Positions 34,926-45,116 of a DNA stretch of 64,000 bases are shown here, piece by piece (position 1 is the stretch's first letter; the number at the start of each line of letters is the position of its first letter). Source of the DNA: Archaeoglobus sulfaticallidus PM70-1 (GTDB lineage Archaea > Halobacteriota > Archaeoglobi > Archaeoglobales > Archaeoglobaceae); contig NC_021169.1 of assembly GCF_000385565.1 (NCBI RefSeq), positions 1,780,571 to 1,844,570 of the forward strand, given 5' to 3'. The position numbers and the translations under genes were made by a program. The notes beneath the pieces were generated by a model, which ran no database searches, had not been told where the DNA came from, and saw only the letters and a program-made list of their open reading frames with translations.

Positions 34926-36743
34926 ATGAATGCTGAGGAGTTTGCCAAAAGGCAGAAGGAAATCAGCATAGCTGAGTTCTTCGAGAAAAACAAGCATATA
35001 CTTGGGTATTCCAATCCGGCAAAGAGCCTGATAACATGCGTCAAGGAGGCTGTCGATAACAGCCTTGATGCGTGCGAGGATGCAGGGATACTTCCGGATA
35101 TTCTCGTCAAGATCAGCAAAGTTGAGAAAAGCATTTACAGGGTTGTTATTGAAGATAATGGCCCGGGAATTGTCAAGGAGCAGATACCAAAGATCTTCGG
35201 AAAGCTCCTTTACGGATCGAGGTTTCACTCGATAAGGCAGAGCAGAGGACAGCAGGGTATAGGGATATCGGGTGCTGTGCTGTACGCACAGCTAACAACC
35301 GGAAAGCCAGCAGTGATAACCTCAAAAACAAATCCGAAAAGCAAGGCAATAAGGCTCAAGCTGTTCATCGATACAAAGAAAAACCAGCCGGAAATCGTAG
35401 CAGAGGAGGAGATTGAATGGTACTACCCAAGAGGGACCAGGATCGAACTTGAATTAGAAGGAGCATATGTCAAGGAAAGAAAGCAAAGCGTTTTAGAATA
35501 TCTATCCGAAACTTCAGTTGTAAACCCCCATGCAAAGATAACCTTTGTCGATCCAGACGGAGAGATTTTCGAGTTTAACAGGCTTATAGATGAGATCCCT
35601 AAACCTCCAAAAGAGATCCTCCCCCACCCTCACGGAATAGAGTTTGGGAAGCTGATGTGGATGCTCAGGACAACAAAAGCCAGCACGCTCAAGAATTTCA
35701 TGAAAACCGAGTTTGTGAGGGTGGGCGATAAGAAGGCTGAAGAGGTTATTGCGAAAGCGGGTTTAGATCCAAATCGGGATCCAAGAGAGCTGACAAGGGA
35801 GGAGATAGCCAGGCTGTACTCTGCATTCTCCGATACAGAGTTCCTCCCGCCACCCACTGACTGCTTGTCTCCAATAGGAGAGAAGAATATAATGAACAGC
35901 CTGATATCAAGATATGGTGTTGAATGGGCCCATGCTATAACAAGAAAGCCCAAGGTTTACTCGGGAAATCCATTTCTTGTTGAGGTTGGAATAGGATATG
36001 GTGGGGAGCTTAGAGGAGATGACAAAGTTAAGCTGCTCAGGTTTGCTAACAAGATACCACTAGTCTATGCTCAGGGAGGATGTGCCCTCACAAAGGCCGT
36101 AGAGAGCATAAACTGGAAGAACTATGGGCTTACTCAATCAAGAAACGAGCTTCCGATTGCTCCAGCGGTTATACTGATCCATGTGGCATCAACCAACATT
36201 CCGTACACCTCAGAGTCAAAGGAGGCGATTGCCAGCATTCCGGAAATCTACGATGAGATCAGACTTGCCCTGCAAGAAGCTGGCAGAAAGCTCAAAGAGC
36301 ATATCGAGAGAAAGGAGAAACTGAAAAAGAAGAAGAGTAAGGAGGTTGTTCTGAATAAGATCTTGCCTCTGCTCGCGAAAAAGGTCTGTGAAGTCCTAGA
36401 GAGAGATGAAATAGATGTTAACAGGGTTGTTGCGAAGATTATGGGTAATGTATACATTGAGAGAACGATAAAGGATGGAAATGTGGAGATAGGCATTTTC
36501 AACTACTCTTCTGCCAAGAAAGCGTTTAAGGTGATCGAGATCTGTTCTGGAAAGATTGAATGTGATGATGGAAAAATATCGACTGCCGGGGATACGAAAA
36601 CTATTCTATGGGATGTAAGCCTTAACCCAGGAGAGAGCATAACACTGAGCTATTCGCTAAACGGCAGGATAATCAACAGGAAACCATATGTTGAGGGATT
36701 AGATCAGGAGATACTCAGCGGTGGGGAGGTTATGAGTTTCTGA
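34926..36743 (+). CDS. top6B: type II DNA topoisomerase VI subunit B
   Basis: 605 residues. GHKL ATPase subunit: [16 protein letters not shown] (near residue 38), DNGPGI (near 78) and [15 protein letters not shown] (near 107) form the ATP site; an H2TH region and transducer domain follow. With subunit A it relaxes and decatenates DNA. The last 130 residues add an Ig-like C-terminal domain seen in some archaeal members (about 500-605). Subunit A starts 18-27 bp downstream. Confidence 0.97.
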   Translation: MNAEEFAKRQKEISIAEFFEKNKHILGYSNPAKSLITCVKEAVDNSLDACEDAGILPDILVKISKVEKSIYRVVIEDNGPGIVKEQIPKIFGKLLYGSRFHSIRQSRGQQGIGISGAVLYAQLTTGKPAVITSKTNPKSKAIRLKLFIDTKKNQPEIVAEEEIEWYYPRGTRIELELEGAYVKERKQSVLEYLSETSVVNPHAKITFVDPDGEIFEFNRLIDEIPKPPKEILPHPHGIEFGKLMWMLRTTKASTLKNFMKTEFVRVGDKKAEEVIAKAGLDPNRDPRELTREEIARLYSAFSDTEFLPPPTDCLSPIGEKNIMNSLISRYGVEWAHAITRKPKVYSGNPFLVEVGIGYGGELRGDDKVKLLRFANKIPLVYAQGGCALTKAVESINWKNYGLTQSRNELPIAPAVILIHVASTNIPYTSESKEAIASIPEIYDEIRLALQEAGRKLKEHIERKEKLKKKKSKEVVLNKILPLLAKKVCEVLERDEIDVNRVVAKIMGNVYIERTIKDGNVEIGIFNYSSAKKAFKVIEICSGKIECDDGKISTAGDTKTILWDVSLNPGESITLSYSLNGRIINRKPYVEGLDQEILSGGEVMSF

Positions 36744-36770
36744 TGAATAAAACACCGGCAGGTGATCGTT

Positions 36771-37853
36771 TTGAACGAAATTGAACGTGAGTGTTTGAGA
36801 AGTCTTCTCAAAATTCCCGAATCGATTTATGAGCAGATGAAAAATGGAAAGATACCCGAGATCCAGATTGCCACGAGAACCAAGCACAACATCGAGTTCA
36901 GCGAAGACAGCGGAGTTTGGGTTTATGGAAGCAGGAAGAGTGTCAGGAGTGCGAAATCTGTAAAGGGAGCGTTTCAGCTATTGAAGATGGCTTATGTTAT
37001 TGGATTCCTGAAAGAGCAGCTAAAAACCAACAAGTCCTCAACACTCAGAGAGCTTTACTATATCTCGGAAAACTGGGATATTGCAAAGTTCAACGAGCAG
37101 CCGGAGAGCGACAGGCTGATAGAAGATCTAGAGATAATAACCTCATTCCAGCGAGAGCACTTCCATATAAGGCCTGAAGAAGATGGTGCAACAGTTGTCG
37201 GCCCAATAAAGATCAGAGAGGAGACGAGGAGAGGTTACAGGGAGATACACTGTCAGGATGATGTTGGTGAAGGTGGGTATCAGATCCCAGTTAATGTGGA
37301 CAAGATAGAGTTTCTGGAACATGATGCAAAGTTCGTCATAGCGATAGAGACCGGAGGTATGAGGGACAGACTGATAGAGAATGGATTTGATGAGAAGTTT
37401 GATGCGATAATAGTCCACCTGAAAGGCCAGCCGGCAAGAAGCACGAGAAGGTTGTTGAAAAGGTTGAACACGGAGCTTAATTTACCGGTTGTTGTTTTCA
37501 CGGATGGCGATCCGTGGAGCTACAGAATTTTTGCGAGCGTTGCCTATGGATCGATAAAGTCAGCCCACCTGTCAGAATACCTCGCAACACCCTCTGCCCA
37601 ATTTGTGGGAATAAGGCCAAGCGATATCGTGAAGTACAACCTTCCATCTGATAAGCTAAACGAGGAGGATATCAAAGCCCTCAATTCAATTCTGTCAGAT
37701 CCGAGGTTCGACACAGAGTTCTGGAAGAGCGAGGTGAAGCTACAGCTTGAGTTGATGAAAAAGTCAGAGCAGCAGGCTCTCGCGAAGTATGGGCTGGATT
37801 ATGTTACTGATGTCTATCTGCCGGAAAGGTTGAGTGAGATGGGAGTGCTTTAA
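36771..37853 (+). CDS. top6A: type II DNA topoisomerase VI subunit A (Spo11-like)
   Basis: About 360 residues. The DNA-cleaving CAP domain has the active tyrosine in [12 protein letters not shown] near residue 98. The Toprim domain has IETGGM and the metal-binding FTDGDPWS near 245. TTG 36771 is preferred because GGTGAT lies four bases before it, whereas GTG 36762 is inside that ribosome-binding site. Co-transcribed with top6B. Confidence 0.97.
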   Translation: MNEIERECLRSLLKIPESIYEQMKNGKIPEIQIATRTKHNIEFSEDSGVWVYGSRKSVRSAKSVKGAFQLLKMAYVIGFLKEQLKTNKSSTLRELYYISENWDIAKFNEQPESDRLIEDLEIITSFQREHFHIRPEEDGATVVGPIKIREETRRGYREIHCQDDVGEGGYQIPVNVDKIEFLEHDAKFVIAIETGGMRDRLIENGFDEKFDAIIVHLKGQPARSTRRLLKRLNTELNLPVVVFTDGDPWSYRIFASVAYGSIKSAHLSEYLATPSAQFVGIRPSDIVKYNLPSDKLNEEDIKALNSILSDPRFDTEFWKSEVKLQLELMKKSEQQALAKYGLDYVTDVYLPERLSEMGVL

Positions 37854-37879
37854 TTTTCACCGATAAGCTCCGCACACAA

Positions 37880-38710
37880 TCAATCCTTCAGAGCTATTGC
37901 AATTCCGGCAAGTATGAGCAGAATGTAAACCCAGGCCATTACCTGAAGGGTCTGATTGAGGACTATGTAGGCGAGTATCGCAGATCCCATAGCCTCTCCG
38001 ATAACGCTTGATGTTACCGGCAAAACCTCCATGTGCCTCAGCAGATAGTTCAGCAATGTATGCCCTAAGAGCATCGGTATCACAGCCAGCAGTGCAAAGA
38101 ACATCCATGTATTGAGGCTGTATCCTGTGAGCGGAGATCCACTAAGTACAGCAATAAAAAGAGCCACTATTGCCGCAAATAGATATGTGAAAACGATGTA
38201 TGTTCCAAAATCCACCTTATCTCTCGCATACCGTCCAGTAGCGAAATACAGCCCGCCGAATACCGCACCTATCAAAGCTAGAATTATTCCCTCAATGCTC
38301 GAAGAAGGATCAGCACCGCTCAGAAGGTAAACTCCAGCTAAAGCAACAATCACACCAGTAATCTGATTCATTCTTGGCATCTCTCCAAACATGGACGAAA
38401 AGATTCCAGAAAATAGAGAATGTGTACATACGATAGTGGTGCTAACGGCAACCGATGCGTAAAAAAGCGACTCCATCCAAGAAGAGAAGTGAATGCCCAA
38501 TGCGAATCCCGATACAGCCGGTATGATAACCTCCATCCTGTTCTCTGGCAGCCTGAAAGATCTGTTCAGGATTATGAACAGCGGGATGGATATAACGAGC
38601 CTCCAGAAAGCTACAACCATTCCGGGAGCGTTAGCAAGAACCACGAATATCGAGGCTGACGAGACAGCCAGTACAGCAGTTATCAGCATTAAAAGGTGTT
38701 CTATTTTCAT
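37880..38710 (-). CDS. EamA/DMT-family transporter
   Basis: 276 residues, about ten membrane helices in two EamA repeats. It overlaps the upstream small gene by 4 bp, in the order deoxyhypusine synthase, 103-aa protein, this gene. Third EamA protein in the window. Substrate unknown. Confidence 0.83.
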   Translation of the reverse strand: MKIEHLLMLITAVLAVSSASIFVVLANAPGMVVAFWRLVISIPLFIILNRSFRLPENRMEVIIPAVSGFALGIHFSSWMESLFYASVAVSTTIVCTHSLFSGIFSSMFGEMPRMNQITGVIVALAGVYLLSGADPSSSIEGIILALIGAVFGGLYFATGRYARDKVDFGTYIVFTYLFAAIVALFIAVLSGSPLTGYSLNTWMFFALLAVIPMLLGHTLLNYLLRHMEVLPVTSSVIGEAMGSAILAYIVLNQTLQVMAWVYILLILAGIAIALKD

Positions 38711-39018
38711 TTAAAGTCTCCTATTATCCTCTCAAGCTCTTTGATAATATCACTTCCCTCCTTGAAATTCTTGGCTGTTGTTACGATGAAAATTTCCTGA
38801 ACCGTTGAGCCTTCCCTGAGCAAAAGCCTCAGATTTCCCCTCTCATCTGGCCTCAAAAACTTCGCTCTGAATCCTCCTCCAGAAGACATCCCAACCTTGA
38901 TTATACCCGGAACGATCCTCTTTACCTTCTCAGAAGTAGATATTTTCGCTACTATCTTCCTTCCCCTTCTCCCGCCGATTATCGTTGTGTGGTCTCCACC
39001 AAGCTTGCTACTGCCCAC
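38707..39018 (-). CDS. small conserved protein, possibly DUF2103 (predicted metal-binding)
   Basis: 103 residues starting at GTG 39018 just after AGGAGGT. It begins GSSKLGGDHTTIIGGRRGRKIV, continues RIVPGIIKVG, and has a basic mid-part and QEIFIVTTA near the end. This resembles the archaeal DUF2103 family, which I name with moderate certainty only. Function unknown. It lies 45 bp after deoxyhypusine synthase and overlaps the EamA gene. Confidence 0.6.
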   Translation of the reverse strand: MGSSKLGGDHTTIIGGRRGRKIVAKISTSEKVKRIVPGIIKVGMSSGGGFRAKFLRPDERGNLRLLLREGSTVQEIFIVTTAKNFKEGSDIIKELERIIGDFK

Positions 39019-39063
39019 AAACCTCCTAATACAGGTGGTTAATAAAATTACTCATTCATAAAA

Positions 39064-39963
39064 TTACTCATGCTCCAGGAGATAGGCATACAGTAGCGGG
39101 AGGGCTATTGTCGCATCGCAGTAAACCGTAACCTCCTCAGCATTTTCTTTGAGCTTGCACCAGCTTTTAGCTTCGCTGAGCGTTGCTCCACTCAGTCCAC
39201 CCCACTGTGGAGAATCCGTGGTTATCTGAATTGCCGAATCGAAACCATCTGCAAGCAGCATCGCCTGAAGTGTGAAGTTTTTCGGCACTCCACCACCCAC
39301 AATGACAACACCGATCTTTCTCTTCTGGAAACAGAGGTCGAGGATTTGGTTTATGTCCTTCATGAAGTCGATGTAAAAGCCCTTTTTTCTGTATATGCTC
39401 AGATGAAGGCCAACTATAGAATCATGCAGGGTGGGGCTGAATACGGGAATACCCTTCTCGTAAGCAACCCTCAGAAATGAGTTCCTGTCCTCAATTTTTT
39501 CTCCAACAACTCTCAAAAACTCAGGAGTTGAATAGGCTCCCTCCAAATCAGATATTATCGGGGATATGAAGTTCTCAACCTCTTCAAACGCATTTTGTAC
39601 AACAAAAACATCGTAAATTCTGTTTATGTTTTTGCTCGCAAGCTCGACATCATCAACATCTTCCCTCCCGATCTCATGGCCTATGCCAAGAGCCTCAACA
39701 AGCTCGTGAACGATGTTCGCTCCAGTTGTCACCAAACAGTTGATGAATCCATTTTTCATCATCCCAGATATGACATTTCTCATCCCAGCCGGGATCATAG
39801 CTCCTGACAGCGTTAAGAAAACGAAGTAATCCTCCTCAACCATCTTCCTGAAAATTTTTGCTGCAATAGCTAGTCTCCTCGCATTAAAGGCTGAATAGTA
39901 CATCTCATCGAGTATCTTCGATAGACTGACTTCGTCAAATGATACGCCCCTGACTTTCTCCAT
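39064..39963 (-). CDS. dys: deoxyhypusine synthase
   Basis: 299 residues. It transfers a 4-aminobutyl group from spermidine to a lysine of aIF5A. Family features are FLTLSGAMIPAGMRN near residue 50, VTTGANIVHEL near 80, and the C-terminal WGGLSGATLSEAKSWCKL holding the catalytic lysine, then a VTVYCDATIALPLL end. Several archaeal paralogues act as agmatine-ureohydrolase-like or homospermidine enzymes, but the catalytic pattern here favours the true synthase. 60 bp downstream of mcm on the same strand. Confidence 0.92.
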   Translation of the reverse strand: MEKVRGVSFDEVSLSKILDEMYYSAFNARRLAIAAKIFRKMVEEDYFVFLTLSGAMIPAGMRNVISGMMKNGFINCLVTTGANIVHELVEALGIGHEIGREDVDDVELASKNINRIYDVFVVQNAFEEVENFISPIISDLEGAYSTPEFLRVVGEKIEDRNSFLRVAYEKGIPVFSPTLHDSIVGLHLSIYRKKGFYIDFMKDINQILDLCFQKRKIGVVIVGGGVPKNFTLQAMLLADGFDSAIQITTDSPQWGGLSGATLSEAKSWCKLKENAEEVTVYCDATIALPLLYAYLLEHE

Positions 39964-40024
39964 GAATGGCGGGAGGACAGAATGATAGAAATACTTTTTG
40001 AGGTGCTTGAAGGTTTTAACCGAA

Positions 40025-42121
40025 CTAAGTATAATGAACGATTCTGTACAAGTTGGGCCTTGGAGAGTAAAGTTCTCCCTTCTCCCTCAGCTTATGCAGT
40101 ACATCCTTTGCCCTCATTTCATCTATTCCTTTTTCAACAGCCCTCTTTATGATCTCATCCTCAGGCACACCCTTCCTGTAATCGTCGAGTTTCTCAAGCT
40201 CCTCGACGATCTTTTTGATCGTCAGAATCCTGTCTCTCTGAGTTTTGGACGTTCCCGTCAGCCCGTAATCTATGTCTATCTCTCCAGTCTCGGGATTTGT
40301 GGCTATCTGCTTCAGGCTTGCTTCAACTACATCAATAACCCTGTTCACATCCTCAACCGTAACCTCATCTGACAGTCTTAGCCTTGCTGAAGCTTCAGCC
40401 AGCCTTATGAGTGCCTCAAGCTGCCTTGCGGTTATGGTAACAGATGATTCCTTCGATGAATTTCTCAGGTTCACATAGTACTCGATTATCCTGTCCATCG
40501 CATCTTTCGTCAGCACTGGGAAAACAGTCCTTTTGGCATAGGCTATGTACTTTCTGAGCAGCTGGGGATCTATCTTTGGCTCTATGTTTTTGTATTCATT
40601 CCTGTATTCAGCAGCTTCAATTGATAGGTGCTTCATCATCTCGAGCTTCTCACCGATCTGGTGGGTTTTCAGGATGTGCTCTGCAAGCCTCCTATCATGA
40701 TCAGGATTCGGCTGATCCGTCATTATGAATATCAGATCGAATCTGGAGAGAAGGGTTGGAGACAGATCGATCTGCTCAACCAGAGGAGAGTAGAGGTCGA
40801 ATCTGCCGTACTTCGGATTCGCTGCACCAAGCAAGGCACATCTCGATCTCAGCATCGCATTTATTCCAGCCTTTGCCACACTTATCGTCTGCTGCTCCAT
40901 CGCCTCATGCAGTGCTGATCTGTCCTCGGCCCTCATCTTGTCGATCTCATCCACAAGGGCTATACCTTTATCTGCAAGAACCAGCGCTCCGGCTTCAAGC
41001 GTCCATCTCCCATCCACCTCATCTCTGGTAGCCGTCGCTGTCAATCCAGCAGAAGTCGTTCCCTTCCCAGTAGTGTAAACACTTCTGGGAGCTATTCTGT
41101 GAACATACCTCAGCATCTGACTCTTGGCAACACCCGGATCTCCAACGAGGAGTATGTGAATATCCCCTCTGATTTCAGTGCCGTCTGGGAGCTTCTTGGG
41201 TACCCCTCCAAAAAGCTGTAGAGCTATTGCGAGCTTTATCTTGTCATAGCCGTAAATTACAGGAGCTACAGAATCGGTTATCTTTTTATACAGATCAGGG
41301 TCCTCGCTGAGTTCCATAATCTTCTCGATATCCTCCTGAGTTATCTCAAACTCCTCGTATTCCTGCTGGAGTACCTCAATTGAATTTCCCTCAATGAATA
41401 TGTCCATGTAGGGTGTTTTTCTGCTTCCGTAACCTCTTGTTCTGGCCCTAACTATCCCGTTTATGACAACTCTGTCTCCGGGATTGATTTTCCCGGTTAA
41501 ATCTCCCTCAAGAAAAACATCAATCGTTTGAGGCTGCTCTCCACCCCTCAGATTTTCGGGATATTCCTGAATCTTTATCCTCTGACTATCAACCTTGATG
41601 GAATTATCAGGATTGAAAACGAACCTTCCCCTCGTGTTGCAGGTTTTGCATTCATAAGGCTGCTTGAGTTGATTATCATCTTGAACAACAAAAACTTCAT
41701 TCCCACATGAAAGGCATATAAATGATGCCTTCACGATTTTGGGTCTGACTTCGGTAACCTTCCTCACAATTCCCTCAACAGCAACAAACTTGGAAACATG
41801 CTCGCTCCTCAAATCCCTGATGAGGATTCTCCTCGTCTGAGGGAGGTTTACTATCCTAGCCTTGCAGTTCTCCAGCCTGACATCGTGTATGTTGTACGAG
41901 AGCTCAAGGCCTTTGGATGCATGCTCCAGAACCGTATCAGGATATTCCAGAAGTTCCTCGGCAATCCTGCCCTCATAGAATATGAACAGATCCTTGAGGA
42001 AATTAACATAAATCGACTTCTCTTTCCTGCCATCCGTCAGGATTTTGTCTGCAAGAGTGTTCAGCTCTTTCTGATAATATGTCTCGAAGAACTCCCTCCA
42101 TGCCTCAGGACTGCTGAACAT
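40025..42121 (-). CDS. mcm: replicative helicase MCM
   Basis: 698 residues. The N-terminal domain holds a zinc-binding region (CLSC then CKTC near residues 140-165) and OB-fold. The AAA+ core has Walker A GDPGVAKSQ near 338, Walker B LVDEIDKM near 395 and the arginine-finger SRFDLIF near 455. A C-terminal winged helix closes it. Hexameric 3'-5' helicase of the archaeal replication fork. Start ATG 42121; TTG 42124 is also possible. Divergent from a 94-aa gene. Confidence 0.97.
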   Translation of the reverse strand: MFSSPEAWREFFETYYQKELNTLADKILTDGRKEKSIYVNFLKDLFIFYEGRIAEELLEYPDTVLEHASKGLELSYNIHDVRLENCKARIVNLPQTRRILIRDLRSEHVSKFVAVEGIVRKVTEVRPKIVKASFICLSCGNEVFVVQDDNQLKQPYECKTCNTRGRFVFNPDNSIKVDSQRIKIQEYPENLRGGEQPQTIDVFLEGDLTGKINPGDRVVINGIVRARTRGYGSRKTPYMDIFIEGNSIEVLQQEYEEFEITQEDIEKIMELSEDPDLYKKITDSVAPVIYGYDKIKLAIALQLFGGVPKKLPDGTEIRGDIHILLVGDPGVAKSQMLRYVHRIAPRSVYTTGKGTTSAGLTATATRDEVDGRWTLEAGALVLADKGIALVDEIDKMRAEDRSALHEAMEQQTISVAKAGINAMLRSRCALLGAANPKYGRFDLYSPLVEQIDLSPTLLSRFDLIFIMTDQPNPDHDRRLAEHILKTHQIGEKLEMMKHLSIEAAEYRNEYKNIEPKIDPQLLRKYIAYAKRTVFPVLTKDAMDRIIEYYVNLRNSSKESSVTITARQLEALIRLAEASARLRLSDEVTVEDVNRVIDVVEASLKQIATNPETGEIDIDYGLTGTSKTQRDRILTIKKIVEELEKLDDYRKGVPEDEIIKRAVEKGIDEMRAKDVLHKLREKGELYSPRPNLYRIVHYT

Positions 42122-42194
42122 CAAACATATTACTCACCTCAAGAAAAAACATTTGTGGTCGATAGGTTTTTTACACTCACGGAGATGTTAGGTT

Positions 42195-42479
42195 ATGAAG
42201 TTCAGGATAGTCAAAATCGAGCTTAAAGATGACGATTTCGTGAGAGTCTGGATGAAAAAGGAGGTTAAATCCGCAACCGTTATGCCAGAAAACATCCTCT
42301 CCGATCCGATGAAGATCATAGAGCTAGGAAAGCAGGTCAGCACAGCATATCTGAAAGCGATGGAAGAAGTTATGGAGTACGATGCCATAATAACGATAGA
42401 CTACACAGAATACAACGAAATGGATCTGAAGGTTGGGGATGTGGTGGAGATAGAAATAAAACATTCAGAGAAGAGCTAA
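42195..42479 (+). CDS. small archaeal protein of unknown function
   Basis: 94 residues, soluble, alpha/beta, rich in Lys/Glu. It starts MKFRIVKIELKDDDFVRVWM and ends GDVVEIEIKHSEKS. I do not recognise it. It is divergently transcribed from mcm (73-bp gap) and overlaps the convergent egsA by 4 bp. The start ATG lacks a clear ribosome-binding site, but GGAGATG lies about 8 bases upstream. Confidence 0.65.
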   Translation: MKFRIVKIELKDDDFVRVWMKKEVKSATVMPENILSDPMKIIELGKQVSTAYLKAMEEVMEYDAIITIDYTEYNEMDLKVGDVVEIEIKHSEKS

Positions 42480-43552
42480 ACTATTCCAGTTTTTGTGAGG
42501 ACTACCTCAAAATCCTCCTTGTCTGGATTCACATCTTCAAGTATCGAATACCTCTTCCTCCTAATTTTTTTGGCTAGCATGAGAGCTTCAAGAATCTGCT
42601 CCTTTGTTAAGCCAACCTCCTTTGCCGTGGTTGGTGCCTGTATCCGCTCGAGAGAGAAGCGGATTCTCTCCCAGTCTCCATTTCCGTAGTGCTTTTCATG
42701 CAGGTATTCCATTATGATCGAGCCCAGAGCAACCTTCTCTCCATGGGTTGCGTTGCTGTAGCCCAGATAGTCGAGAGCGTGGCTGAACCTGTGTTCTGAA
42801 CCGCTTGCCGGTCTGCTGCTTCCAGCAATCGAGATCGCTACCCCGCTCAGAATTAGACCCCTAACGAGCATCTCTAAGTGAGCTAAATTCCTGAAGTCGA
42901 GCTTTTCAGCGGAATCGAGCATCAGCTTTGCCGGAAGAGCAGCCATGCTTGCGGAAATCTCGTTGTAATCTTCTCCAGTAACCTCTTTTGAGAGATGCCA
43001 GTCCTTAACGGCAACCGTGTTTGAGATCAGATCGCCATACCCGCTTTTCAACAACCTTATTGGACTGTGCTTTAAAATGATGAGGTCAGCTATAACCGCT
43101 GTTGGTGGTTTTGCAGTTACAGAAACTGGCTTCCCATCTTCCTTGAAGCTCGCAATCGGTGATGCTATGCCATCATGGGATGCAACCGTCGGAACGCTTA
43201 TAAACGGAACATTCAACTCAGATGAGAACACCTTCGCTACATCCAGAACCTTTCCACCACCAATACCCATAACGCAGTCGATGTCGTGATACACCAGATC
43301 GACCGTGAGCTTTTTAACCTCATCCATTCCGCCCTCTTTCACAAAGTGCGTGCCCGTTATGAACTCGTTTATCCTTTCAGCAATCTTTCTTCCAGCAACT
43401 TCGTAGGATGTCCTTCCAGCTATGATGTAAACGCTTGAGAGGTTTAACTCATCGATGATATCCCATATGTACTTTCTTGGCCCCTCGCCAAGCTCAACGA
43501 ACAGAGGGAGATCAACAGAATTGAGGAATTCTCTTTTGATCTTTCTTTTCAT
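42476..43552 (-). CDS. egsA: sn-glycerol-1-phosphate dehydrogenase
   Basis: 358 residues. It reduces DHAP to sn-glycerol-1-phosphate, the stereospecific backbone of archaeal lipids. Rossmann-like motif MGIGGGKVLDVAK near residue 100, SVPTVASHDGIASP near 123, and zinc ligands in the GSEHRFSHALD and NATHGEKVALG segments. ATG 43552 follows GAGGTG. 25 bp downstream of htpX. Confidence 0.96.
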   Translation of the reverse strand: MKRKIKREFLNSVDLPLFVELGEGPRKYIWDIIDELNLSSVYIIAGRTSYEVAGRKIAERINEFITGTHFVKEGGMDEVKKLTVDLVYHDIDCVMGIGGGKVLDVAKVFSSELNVPFISVPTVASHDGIASPIASFKEDGKPVSVTAKPPTAVIADLIILKHSPIRLLKSGYGDLISNTVAVKDWHLSKEVTGEDYNEISASMAALPAKLMLDSAEKLDFRNLAHLEMLVRGLILSGVAISIAGSSRPASGSEHRFSHALDYLGYSNATHGEKVALGSIIMEYLHEKHYGNGDWERIRFSLERIQAPTTAKEVGLTKEQILEALMLAKKIRRKRYSILEDVNPDKEDFEVVLTKTGIV

Positions 43553-43577
43553 CAAAACACCTCAAAAGTAGAAAAAA

Positions 43578-44462
43578 TCAGTAGAGGCCAAGCTCTCTTG
43601 AGATCTTCTCGAGCCTCTCTATTCTCTTCTCTACGGGTGGATGTGTGGAGAAGAGCGAAAGGATTGACTCAGAAGACAGAGCAGGGATTATATAAAATGC
43701 ATTCAGACCCTCAACTTCCTTCTTGTATTCATCCCTGACAAGCTCCATTTTGCCTGAGATCTTTTTCAGTGCAGAAATCAGAGCTCTTGGGTTTCTCGTA
43801 AAGTATGCACTGCCGAGATCGGCAGAGTACTCTCTGTATCTGCTCAGCGCTCTAATTAGCAGGAAGCTGATGAACCACACCAAGACCGAGACTCCAAATA
43901 TTATCGCGTTCGCACTTCCATTCTCCCTCCTGCCACCAAACATCCCCGCAAACATTGCCCACCTCATCACGAACCATGCAACCGTTGAGAGGAAGCTCGC
44001 TATCGTCATGACTGCAACATCCCTGTTCTTTATGTGGCTCAGCTCATGTCCAATAACAGCCTTGATCTCTTCATAATTCAGGGTTCTCAGCAGTCCAGTT
44101 GTAACGGCAACCACCGCATTTTTGGGATTTCTTCCCGTAGCAAATGCGTTTGGAACAGGTGTGTCAACTATCGCAACCTTAGGCATTGGCAGGTTTGCAT
44201 TCATCGAAAGCTCCCTGACCATTGAGTAAAGCTCGGGAGCTTCATGTTCGGATACGATTCTCGCACCACTTGAATAGAGGACAAGTTTATCGGAGAAGTA
44301 GTACTGGGCAAATAGGAATACTCCTGCAAAGAGTATCAGTCCTGTGTATCCCACGCCATATATGTAGAGCACTGTCAGGAAAGCTAGGTATATTATCGCG
44401 AGCAGGAACATTGTGAGGAACATTCTCATCGTGAGTCCAGGGTCTCTTATCCATCCTTTCAT
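43578..44462 (-). CDS. htpX: membrane zinc metalloprotease HtpX
   Basis: 294 residues, M48 family. Two N-terminal membrane helices are followed by the zinc site GHELSHIKNRD near residue 140 and, further on, the third ligand region SRYREYSADLGSAYF with Glu; another pair of helices lies in between. It degrades misfolded membrane proteins in known relatives. Upstream of egsA in the same orientation. Confidence 0.93.
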   Translation of the reverse strand: MKGWIRDPGLTMRMFLTMFLLAIIYLAFLTVLYIYGVGYTGLILFAGVFLFAQYYFSDKLVLYSSGARIVSEHEAPELYSMVRELSMNANLPMPKVAIVDTPVPNAFATGRNPKNAVVAVTTGLLRTLNYEEIKAVIGHELSHIKNRDVAVMTIASFLSTVAWFVMRWAMFAGMFGGRRENGSANAIIFGVSVLVWFISFLLIRALSRYREYSADLGSAYFTRNPRALISALKKISGKMELVRDEYKKEVEGLNAFYIIPALSSESILSLFSTHPPVEKRIERLEKISRELGLY

Positions 44463-44551
44463 GTTTCAAATTTTGGTATTTCCGATATTTAAACCCTACC
44501 TGATAGCACAATAATATAGATTATTGAAATAAAAAATAAGAATCTGAAACT

Positions 44552-44962
44552 TTAACCATATTGTGAGATAAATTTCAGAAAAGTCTCTTTATCCATATAT
44601 CCAACCCTCAGATCGATTGCATTCCCGTTACTGTCGAGAATCAGAAAAGAAGGTGTTCCTATTCTCTGCTGGTCTTTAAAGAAATGCGAATACCTCATCA
44701 ACTCATCTGTTTTCACGGGTATAAACCTGTTCTCGATCTCCTTTGCAACCTCTTCATCGTTAAGGACTTTTTCTGCAAGCTTGCAGTAAGGGCATGTTTC
44801 TGAGTAGAAGTATATGAATACATACTTGTTATTTTTCTTGGAGAGTTCCAAAGCTTCATCATAGCTCTTCCATCTGATCTTATCCTCGCTGTTTGATGTG
44901 AGCATTACTACAACTATACCGATAACAACTATTGCGAGAGCAACAATCTTTGCCTTGTCCAT
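44552..44962 (-). CDS. membrane-anchored thioredoxin-fold protein
   Basis: 136 residues. An N-terminal hydrophobic helix (about 5-22) anchors a thioredoxin-like domain with redox motif SETCPYCKLAEKVL near residue 55 and the cis-proline GTPSFLI near 102. Probably faces outward and handles disulfides or reduces protein thiols, possibly for cytochrome c maturation (a ccmC gene is elsewhere in the window); that link is inference. Monocistronic. Confidence 0.85.
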   Translation of the reverse strand: MDKAKIVALAIVVIGIVVVMLTSNSEDKIRWKSYDEALELSKKNNKYVFIYFYSETCPYCKLAEKVLNDEEVAKEIENRFIPVKTDELMRYSHFFKDQQRIGTPSFLILDSNGNAIDLRVGYMDKETFLKFISQYG

Positions 44963-45116
44963 TGAGATTAGTTCAGCGTTAATTACTTAATCTTTTCCGA
45001 ATTTTGCTGAATGGCTCAATAGCTTATAGATTCATATCAAAATCCTTTCAAAAATCACTTTAGCACCGAAAAACTTCGGGAGAAGGAATTTACCGAATTG
45101 TAACCAATCTAATGAT

